Shown here: piece by piece, positions 58,991 to 64,000 of the stretch
How the letters are laid out: each line of letters begins with the position of its first letter
Position numbering within the stretch: the first letter of the stretch is position 1
Assembly (NCBI GenBank): GCA_030605475.1
Contig: JAUWIG010000011.1
Span: 62,001 to 126,000 of the forward strand
DNA: 64,000 nt
Reading direction: 5' to 3'
DNA from: Planctomycetota bacterium
GTDB lineage: Bacteria; Planctomycetota; Phycisphaerae; Sedimentisphaerales; Anaerobacaceae
The notes under the pieces: generated by a model
Database searches by the model: none
Told to the model about the DNA's origin: nothing
The model's input: the letters and a program-made list of their open reading frames with translations, nothing else
Made by a program: the position numbers and the translations under genes

Positions 58991-59866
58991 ATGGCATCAC
59001 CAGTCCTAAGCTCTCAGGATACCTGCTCCGTATGTGGTGCTCCTCTCGAAGCCACTATGCGGCACTGTCCCACATGCAGGACCGACGCCGGTGCCCCGAA
59101 TGTTCGGCGCTGCCGCACCGATGAGAATCTGAAAGCCCTGGCTGCAAGGTTTGATGATGCACAAGCCAGAGCTTCTGCAAGCGGCTGTGCGAAGGAGTTC
59201 AGCGATTTAGCTGATATGGTAGAGAACAAATCTGGTGTTGTAGTCGCTATGCCAGCACAGGTGGCGATGGCACTATTCCAGGACCCCAACTCGTTATACA
59301 CGAACTACGAACAGTTGGTAGGTGCCAACGTGCGAAAGCCTGCAGATTTCGACAATGATCGGCAGCGATGCGGAACGGTGGGAGTACTGTTCGGAAGCTA
59401 TGCGAAACACATAGCGTATGGTGCATTGTCCCTGACAGAGGAAGGTTCACCCACTTATGGTGACGTCCACTGTCGATTGCGCTCTGTCACTATTGATAAG
59501 CGCACTTCTTTCCTTGTAACGAATAGTTACAGATTCGTCCGGGATTATAGCATCGTTGCTGGGGACAAGTTACCGGCTGGTTACATGGCATGCTGGAATC
59601 ACCGGCACAGTCTTGTTCTTGCGAAACTGGCGGACCGACTTTCAACTGGACAGACCGAATCTGATTGGCTGGTGCTCCTCATTCAGTCGGACGGCAAGGA
59701 TCGACAGAATGATGATTTCGTTGAAGCTCAAATTTATGAGGGTTTCGATAGAAACGCTATCGAGTCTATGGTAGCAACCACCGGTAAGATCTTGAAAAAA
59801 GCTGATAAAATGTTCTTTAAATTAGCTATTTCCGAGTTCAAACGTCTTGGAGGGACAACGAAATGA
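58991..59866 (+). CDS. Zinc-ribbon protein of unknown function
   Basis: 291 residues from the ATG at 58991 (AAAGGGAC 7 nt upstream). N-terminal zinc ribbon CSVCGAPLEATMRHCPTCRT (about 12-31). The rest, about 60-290, is globular and unrecognised: MPAQVAMALFQDPNSLYTNY, GSPTYGDVHCRLRSVTIDKR, NDDFVEAQIYEGFDRNAIES. The TYGDVH...SFLVTNS...VEAQIYEGF order is faintly like ADP-ribosyltransferase folds, but I would not assign it. Its stop overlaps the TPR gene by 4 nt, so the two are translationally coupled. Confidence 0.65.
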   Translation: MASPVLSSQDTCSVCGAPLEATMRHCPTCRTDAGAPNVRRCRTDENLKALAARFDDAQARASASGCAKEFSDLADMVENKSGVVVAMPAQVAMALFQDPNSLYTNYEQLVGANVRKPADFDNDRQRCGTVGVLFGSYAKHIAYGALSLTEEGSPTYGDVHCRLRSVTIDKRTSFLVTNSYRFVRDYSIVAGDKLPAGYMACWNHRHSLVLAKLADRLSTGQTESDWLVLLIQSDGKDRQNDDFVEAQIYEGFDRNAIESMVATTGKILKKADKMFFKLAISEFKRLGGTTK

Positions 59867-61956
59867 TTGGGATCTCGTCAAGAAGCGCGGGAGTTCTTCT
59901 TCTTCCCAAATCAGGAACAGACGAGTACTCCGTTCTCGATGTAGTCGGGGGGGAGGAGCAAGACCCGGTTGAGGCCAAGTACCTCTATTCAGCCGTGCAG
60001 GACTGGGAGGAGATCGGGGGTCCCGATGCCGACTCTCTTCTGAAAACAGCTTCTCGTGAATATTGGCTCGCCCAGACTGTTTCCCTTCTTCGATTGGCAA
60101 TCGGCGGGCTTGAAGAATCCCTTGAGAAGGAAGTTTTGGAACATGTTGAGGAGCTCCTCGGCTCCCGTGTGTCTTCTGAGACAGTCCTTGATCGCCTCCT
60201 CGTCGCACCCTTGGCCGTTCCAGGTTCTTGTGTCGCCCTTGCTAAGTCTGCTCTGAGTGACGGTTTCTCGGCAGTAGCATCTATTCTTGACGAGTTGGCG
60301 GAGTTGCAGCCACTGCTCCATAGATTGACCGACCTCTGGCTGTCTCTGGCGGAAATAGCGTTTAGCCAATTCTCAGAGTCGAAGGAAAGGATCTGGGCAA
60401 CAGTGGTGGAGAAGTGCGGGATAAAGCAACTCCTCAAAGCTGGCAGCAGACATGATTTCATAACTAAATGGAATCTTCTGGTGTTCCACTTCCCCACACC
60501 TCAGTCTCGGTCTGGAGTAAGTATACTAGGAAAAGAACTCTCACGTCGATTATTCCCCAGTGAAGCACAAGAGGAGATAATGATTGGCACTGTGCTGGAA
60601 GAGGGCGAACCTGAGCCGCGTTATCAGATAGAGCGCGTGATAAAAGATCACGAAGTTTTCGAGAGCGTGAAAAAGCAAATTGCCGCCATCGCACAGGCTG
60701 TTTCTGAAGGCCGCGACGCGAGAGCAAGGAAGTTTCTCAGAGAACTCATCCAAGAACAGACTTTATCCTCGAGCGGAGAGAGTTATGCGGTGAAGTCGCT
60801 ATGCAACATAGCCAAACGTTGTGCTGATATGTTCAGAATCGATTTCGAGGTCGTTTGTCTCGACAAGGCCCTCCAGTTAGACCCCTTAGACGCGTGGACT
60901 CTTGTCCAGTACGGGGACCACCTAAAACGGGTGGAGAACTACGACGGCGCACTGGGGGCTTTTGAAAAAGCAGAAAATTTGGGAGAAAGCGTCGTCGCAA
61001 AATCATCTGTAGCAGACGTGTATTCCCAGCAAGGTGACTATGCAAGGGCCATTCTTACCTATGAAGCCATACCGAACTTCCACGACTACCCCGAGGTACT
61101 CACTGCGATTGCGGATAATCTCCGAAAAAGGGGACGTATGAAAGATGCCCAGGAAGCCTACCGGGAGTTGATCTATCTTGCAGAGCAAGGACTGCCTGAA
61201 TTCGTCGGGAGCGAGATTCGGGCTCAAGCAGGCATAGCAGAGATAGCGAAGAGACAAGGAAAACTCGAGGATGCATTGCAAACCTACTATGGAATCCTAG
61301 CGCGACAAGACATAGGCGATCGAGACAGACTCATCTACAAACTAGGGCTGTGCAATGTTCTTAAGCTCATGGAGAAATTCGACGATGCGTATGCGGTCGT
61401 GGACGAAGTCATCCAGCAGTACCCCTTCGTAATGGAAGCCCGATTCATCCGGGGATCGATTCTCGGCTTGGTTGGTCGGGAACTGGAAGGACTGAAGGAC
61501 TTACCCGAAAGCAGCGTTTCTCGTTCTTGGCGAGAATGGTTGCGGCGTTATTATCGTGGTCTTCTCCTTTTGAAACTCAAAAGGTTTGGAGATGCGAAGA
61601 AGAACCTTGTAGAAGAACTCCCCAAAGCCATCGCTTCTGGGGAAGAGAAAGCTATTCTCCGTATGGCGGCCGCACTATGGTTCCTCAGAGAGGACGAGAC
61701 TTTCGAAGCGGATGGGATTCTGTCAGAGATCCCCGACATGCATGACTGCCACGCACAGTATCTGTCTTTGGTCTTGAAACTACACTCGGCAACGCGGAAA
61801 AAAGACCTCGCCACAATGGATTCATTGAGGAAGCGGATCGCTGGGCTCCAAGTTGTGGATGCGGGATTGGAGAAAGCCGTTGTGGCACTTGGCGAGAGGA
61901 ATTTCTCTCTTGCCTTAACCTACGAGACGGACGCTCTCCTTAAACTAGCCGCATAG
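59863..61956 (+). CDS. Large TPR-repeat protein coupled to the zinc-ribbon gene
   Basis: 697 residues, cytoplasmic (no signal or membrane helix). The N-terminal 300 residues are helical and unrecognised. TPR-like repeats run from about 305 to 540: DALQLDPLDAWTLVQYGDHL-type segments, ENYDGALGAFEKAENLGESV, GDYARAILTYEAIPNFHDYP, GRMKDAQEAYRELIYLAEQG, GKLEDALQTYYGILARQDIG. Probably a protein-protein scaffold for the zinc-ribbon partner. Base composition is richer in G/C and less repeat-laden than the neighbourhood, which may indicate transfer. A strong terminator follows. Confidence 0.7.
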   Translation: MIGISSRSAGVLLLPKSGTDEYSVLDVVGGEEQDPVEAKYLYSAVQDWEEIGGPDADSLLKTASREYWLAQTVSLLRLAIGGLEESLEKEVLEHVEELLGSRVSSETVLDRLLVAPLAVPGSCVALAKSALSDGFSAVASILDELAELQPLLHRLTDLWLSLAEIAFSQFSESKERIWATVVEKCGIKQLLKAGSRHDFITKWNLLVFHFPTPQSRSGVSILGKELSRRLFPSEAQEEIMIGTVLEEGEPEPRYQIERVIKDHEVFESVKKQIAAIAQAVSEGRDARARKFLRELIQEQTLSSSGESYAVKSLCNIAKRCADMFRIDFEVVCLDKALQLDPLDAWTLVQYGDHLKRVENYDGALGAFEKAENLGESVVAKSSVADVYSQQGDYARAILTYEAIPNFHDYPEVLTAIADNLRKRGRMKDAQEAYRELIYLAEQGLPEFVGSEIRAQAGIAEIAKRQGKLEDALQTYYGILARQDIGDRDRLIYKLGLCNVLKLMEKFDDAYAVVDEVIQQYPFVMEARFIRGSILGLVGRELEGLKDLPESSVSRSWREWLRRYYRGLLLLKLKRFGDAKKNLVEELPKAIASGEEKAILRMAAALWFLREDETFEADGILSEIPDMHDCHAQYLSLVLKLHSATRKKDLATMDSLRKRIAGLQVVDAGLEKAVVALGERNFSLALTYETDALLKLAA

Positions 61957-62072
61957 TTCACATTCACAGATTTCGGATTTTTGGGACAGGTGGGGTAACT
62001 CCGCCCAGAGGACCCCTGCCTAAGAATTGCAGGGACAGGCGGGGCTAAACATAACGGCATAAATCACCAGAG

Positions 62073-62106
62073 CGGCCAAAAAAAATGCTTTTTTGGCCGT
62101 TTTTTT
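62073..62106 (+). terminator. Strong Rho-independent terminator
   Basis: CGGCCAAAAAA / TTTTTTGGCCG stem with a short ATGC-containing loop, followed by seven T. Ends the three-ORF operon. Confidence 0.9.
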
Positions 62107-62107
62107 G

Positions 62108-62136
62108 TTGACTTTTGTTTGAAAATCTGTTAAAAT
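62108..62136 (+). promoter_or_regulatory. Promoter of the STGPRT-family gene
   Basis: TTGACT (62108-62113), 17-bp spacer, TAAAAT (62131-62136). Same boxes as the minus-strand promoter at 31479-31507. Confidence 0.75.
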
Positions 62137-62166
62137 ACCAGCATGTTTACCGCTAAGCAAACATAA

Positions 62167-62190
62167 CCTGTCCTGAGCCTGTCGAAGGGA
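62167..62190. repeat. CCTGAGC...GTCGAAGG repeat
   Basis: CTGTCCTGAGCCTGTCGAAG followed by GGA, inside the leader of the 62308 gene. Confidence 0.55.
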
Positions 62191-62272
62191 CCCGCCAGTA
62201 GGCGCCAGATATAGCGGAGAACCGCACGAAAAGGCCCACCAGCCCAGTCAAATCCAATTTTTCGTGAATAAA

Positions 62273-62307
62273 ACTAACGACTAAATACTAAAGACTAAGG
62301 ACTAATC
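62273..62307. repeat. Heptamer array abutting the ATG of the STGPRT gene, 5 units
   Basis: ACTAACG, ACTAAAT, ACTAAAG, ACTAAGG, ACTAATC, then ATG. The fourth unit supplies the only ribosome-site-like AAGG, 7 nt before the start. Confidence 0.8.
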
Positions 62308-62916
62308 ATGACTACCGAAGCACAAACTTGCGCCAACCGCCGTAACGCACAAAAATCGACAGGCCCACGCACCAGCGAAGGCAAGGCCGCCATCTCACAA
62401 AACGCCGTCAAACACGGCCTCTTGGCCCGCCACGACGTAATCAGCTCAGAAAGCCAGGCTGACTTCGACCTCTACCGCCGGCAGTTGCTCGCCGAGCTGG
62501 CCCCCGTCAGCCCAATGGAATCTATGCTCGCAGAACGCATTGTTACTCTCTCCTGGCGGCTAAAACGAGTTGGACGAATCCAGAACCAGGCCATCGACGC
62601 CCTGAACGCACGTAATACCTCCAGCCCACTAACAAAACTCACCCAATCCCTGTCTTTCAATATCGCCGGCAAATCGCTAAGCAATGCGGGCGGCTTTAAC
62701 GGCGAACTAACTCTCGGCCGTTTGGCCATAAAGGACTTCTCAAATGCAAGGGTCCTCGACCGACTCTTAATGTATGAACGCCGAATAGAGCACAGTCTCT
62801 ACAGAACGATACTCGAGCTTCAAAGACTCCACCTCATCAGAAAACTGGACACGGGATGTGAAATGCCAATAACCTTGGAGCGAAGAGGAAACCCCTTAGG
62901 GGAATTAACCAATTAA
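62308..62916 (+). CDS. NAQKSTGPRT-family protein (hypothetical)
   Basis: 202 residues. N-terminus CANRRNAQKSTGPRTSEGKA and AISQNAVKHGLLARHDVISS, a pattern that recurs in many hypothetical proteins of planctomycetes and some other phyla, often in several copies per genome. The rest is helical, with SMLAERIVTLSWRLKRVGRI and LDRLLMYERRIEHSLYRTIL. The NAxKHG segment may bind nucleic acid; no catalytic motif. Its stop lies within the 8-mer array. It is the cargo of a dispersed composite repeat, so it may be connected with that repeat's spread. Confidence 0.75.
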   Translation: MTTEAQTCANRRNAQKSTGPRTSEGKAAISQNAVKHGLLARHDVISSESQADFDLYRRQLLAELAPVSPMESMLAERIVTLSWRLKRVGRIQNQAIDALNARNTSSPLTKLTQSLSFNIAGKSLSNAGGFNGELTLGRLAIKDFSNARVLDRLLMYERRIEHSLYRTILELQRLHLIRKLDTGCEMPITLERRGNPLGELTN

Positions 62917-62942
62917 CCATTTAACCACTCAACCAATTATAA
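62903..62942. repeat. 8-mer array at the end of the STGPRT gene
   Basis: AATTAACC, AATTAACC, ATTTAACC, ACTCAACC, AATTATAA. Period 8; it includes the last codons of the gene (ELTN). Confidence 0.75.
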
Positions 62943-63013
62943 CAATTTATGCAAAACAAACCCAATTTGCTGGATGCTCAAATGAACGCAAGTTCTTTTA
63001 TAACAAGGTATTA

Positions 63014-63048
63014 TAACAATGAACAACGAACAATGAACAATGAACGAT
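63014..63048. repeat. Heptamer array, 5 units
   Basis: TAACAAT, GAACAAC, GAACAAT, GAACAAT, GAACGAT, immediately before the second core. Confidence 0.8.
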
Positions 63049-63076
63049 TATGCAAAACAAACCCAATCAAACCCAA

Positions 63077-63195
63077 CCCGTCCTGAGCGCAGTCGAAGGA
63101 CCTGTAGTGAGCTTGCCTGCCCTGAGCTTGCCTGTGGTGAGCTTGCCTGCACTGAGCTTAGTCGAAGTGTCGAACCAGTCGAAGGGGTCGAACCT
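63077..63195. repeat. Cluster of CCTGAGC / GTCGAAGG units
   Basis: CGTCCTGAGCGCAGTCGAAG, then four GAGCTTGCCTG-like units about 18-20 bp apart, then GAGCTTAGTCGAAGTGTCG and CAGTCGAAGGGGTCGAACC. A local tandem expansion of the interspersed palindrome. Confidence 0.65.
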
Positions 63196-63239
63196 ATTTC
63201 AAAAGGGATTACGGGACTGACGGTGGAGCATTCAATCTT

Positions 63240-63674
63240 CTATCTTATTTTCTTCTCGGCCAGCGCTTTGGCCTGGCCAGGATTACTTTTGCCCCTTAGC
63301 TTTAGGATATGTCTCAGGCTGTCTCTTATGCTGATTATGCCAACCAGTTTTTTATTTGATGTGATGGGGACTCTTCTAAAAATATTCCTCATCAAAAAAT
63401 CGCAAATATCCGTAAAACTTTCTTCTTCATCGAAGCGAATTGCGGGTTGTGTCATAAAGTCGCTCACTGTTTTATTTTCAGCGTCCTGCCTTTCACGGAA
63501 CAATCTGAGCAGGTCCTTTTCTGAAACGAGCCCAACCAGAGTCATATCGTCATCGACCACAGGCATGCCGGATATGCCATGCTCCACAGCAAGCTGCACG
63601 GCCTCATAAACAGGTGTGTCTTCTTTTACGCTGATTATATTTTCTTTGGTCATAATGTCTTTTGCCCTGAACAT
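63240..63674 (-). CDS. Protein with two CBS domains
   Basis: 144 residues, consisting almost only of a CBS pair: residues 7-60 (DIMTKENIISVKEDTPVYEA, HGISGMPVVDDDMTLVGLVS) and 70-125 (VSDFMTQPAIRFDEEESFTD, RRVPITSNKKLVGIISIRDS). CBS pairs bind adenine nucleotides and act as energy sensors. There is no effector domain, so it probably regulates another protein. Start: ATG at 63674, with AGGAGC upstream. Confidence 0.9.
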   Translation of the reverse strand: MFRAKDIMTKENIISVKEDTPVYEAVQLAVEHGISGMPVVDDDMTLVGLVSEKDLLRLFRERQDAENKTVSDFMTQPAIRFDEEESFTDICDFLMRNIFRRVPITSNKKLVGIISIRDSLRHILKLRGKSNPGQAKALAEKKIR

Positions 63675-63830
63675 GATATGCTCCTATCTGAATTTTTTGC
63701 TTATACAGGCCCAAAAAAGGGAATTTAAAAAAAAACGACTTCCCGCAATCTTATATTATCGAATATTATCGAAGGAAAATTATGAAAATTAACGGATATT
63801 TTGAATTTTTCTATATTTCTGCTACCCGCT

Positions 63831-63860
63831 TTCGCGGGCACAGGTTTTGCAGGAATGACA
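63831..63860. repeat. GC palindrome related to the hemB insertion
   Basis: CCCGCTTTCGCGGG stem followed by CACAGGTTTTGCAGGAATGA, parallel to 27231-27265. Confidence 0.65.
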
Positions 63861-63865
63861 GGGAA

Positions 63866-63893
63866 GATAGGGTTTAGGGTATAGGGGGTAGTT
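63866..63893. repeat. Heptamer array, 4 units
   Basis: GATAGGG, TTTAGGG, TATAGGG, GGTAGTT. Confidence 0.65.
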
Positions 63894-64000
63894 TTACTTT
63901 ACCACTCCATTACTGTCGCGGCTCTGTAAAACCCCGGCCGGATGGCGGGGCTAAACATTTTTTAATCGGATACCTTTTTCTTACTGTACTGTGCAACAAT

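Larger units (their letters stand above)
61957..62307. other. 351-bp gap, left part of the composite repeat
   Basis: Holds GC palindromes (61998-62048), a strong terminator (62073-62106), a promoter (62108-62136), a CCTGAGC...GTCGAAGG repeat (62167-62190) and a heptamer array that abuts the next ATG. Confidence 0.7.
62108..63067 (+). repeat. Composite repeat element carrying the STGPRT gene
   Basis: Order: promoter, leader with a heptamer array (62273-62307), gene 62308-62916, 8-mer array (62903-62942), core ATGCAAAACAAACCCAAT (62949-62966), heptamer array (63014-63048), identical core (63050-63067). Both cores are followed by further AAACCCA-type sequence. A gene-less inverted relative lies at 31130-31507. 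Confidence 0.75.
62917..63239. other. 323-bp gap, right part of the composite repeat
   Basis: Contains both 18-bp cores, a heptamer array, and a cluster of CCTGAGC/GTCGAAGG-type units (63077-63195). No gene. Confidence 0.65.
63675..64000. other. 326-bp gap at the window edge
   Basis: A CCCGCTTTCGCGGG palindrome (63831-63860), a heptamer array (63866-63893) and a second GGCGGGGCTAAACAT (also at about 62037-62050). No gene visible. Confidence 0.6.

Noticed and set aside
58991-59866. ADP-ribosyltransferase assignment for the zinc-ribbon protein
   Set aside because: Only a faint order of short motifs (TYGDVH, SFLVTNS, VEAQIYEGF) and no clear (Q/E)xE; not enough for a call.
63040-63609. 189-residue plus-strand ORF
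   Set aside because: Its first part translates the CCTGAGC repeat cluster (Pro/Glu/Leu repeats) and the rest is antisense to the CBS gene.
419-63893. Tandem arrays as CRISPR
   Set aside because: Units are only 7-10 bp and contiguous, with no spacers and no cas genes nearby.
1-64000. tRNA, rRNA, tmRNA, RNase P or SRP RNA genes
   Set aside because: I looked for T-arm (GGTTCGA) and other conserved cores; hits were inside protein genes without a cloverleaf. A covariance-model search would be needed to exclude them fully.

Overview
The window looks like a chromosomal segment of a Planctomycetota bacterium, most likely of the Phycisphaerae/Sedimentisphaerales type. The clues are two secreted proteins with the dockerin-like GD(L)(N/D)xxCxVxFxDF...W repeat common in that class, a fused SecDF with a long insertion in its SecD half, an ECF sigma/anti-sigma pair, a protein of the NAQKSTGPRT family, frequent TTG/GTG starts, and a Gram-negative envelope gene set (KdsD, KdsC, LptC-like). 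This is inference from gene content. I saw no rRNA, tRNA, transposase or CRISPR array.

Layout. 0-8.8 kb: a small SAP-like protein, a long gene-free stretch with phased T-tracts, then a TetR-controlled RND efflux operon (tetR, TolC-like, adaptor, RND pump, PII-like protein) and a 6-phosphogluconolactonase. 8.8-16 kb (minus): secretion and tRNA-modification operon SpoIID-like, tgt, yajC, secDF, LysM. 16-19.3 kb (minus): a TPR protein carrying two RNA polymerase alpha-CTD-like modules, then an ECF sigma factor and its probable anti-sigma factor. 19.5-29.8 kb (plus): ccmF, a 42-residue ORF and an almost complete siroheme-dependent heme pathway (hemA, hemC, cobA-hemD fusion, ahbC, hemB, ahbD, ahbA-ahbB fusion), closed by a hairpin terminator. 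29.8-34.2 kb (minus): a secreted dockerin/PDZ-like protein, a repeat-rich gap, two accessory genes with homologous flanks, and hisI. 34.4-39.6 kb (plus): a flippase-like membrane protein, DUF502, HPF, and a PTS set without permease (IIA, HPr, EI). 39.7-42.7 kb: a 1020-residue secreted transglutaminase/LamG protein. 43.1-51.2 kb: DUF2344 and RNase G, a MNT-HEPN pair and an orphan HsdR_N protein, then kdsD, kdsC and a very long LptC-like protein. 51.2-56 kb (minus): etfB, etfA, acyl-CoA dehydrogenase, HAD phosphatase. 56.2-64 kb: a Ser/Thr kinase, an APH-like kinase, a three-ORF operon of unknown function with its own promoter, a STGPRT-family gene inside a composite repeat, and a CBS protein.

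The most unusual signal is in the non-coding DNA. About 25 loci carry degenerate tandem arrays with a strict 7-bp period but different unit sequences. They sit between genes, abut start codons, overlap stop codons, and in four genes form part of the coding sequence. One composite element (promoter, STGPRT gene, 8-mer array, two copies of an 18-bp core exactly 101 bp apart, 7-mer array) occurs at 62.1-63.07 kb. It occurs again, inverted and without its gene, at 31.13-31.51 kb. Several palindromic repeat families are also present, and members lie in frame inside hemB, cobA-hemD, kdsC and the acyl-CoA dehydrogenase gene.
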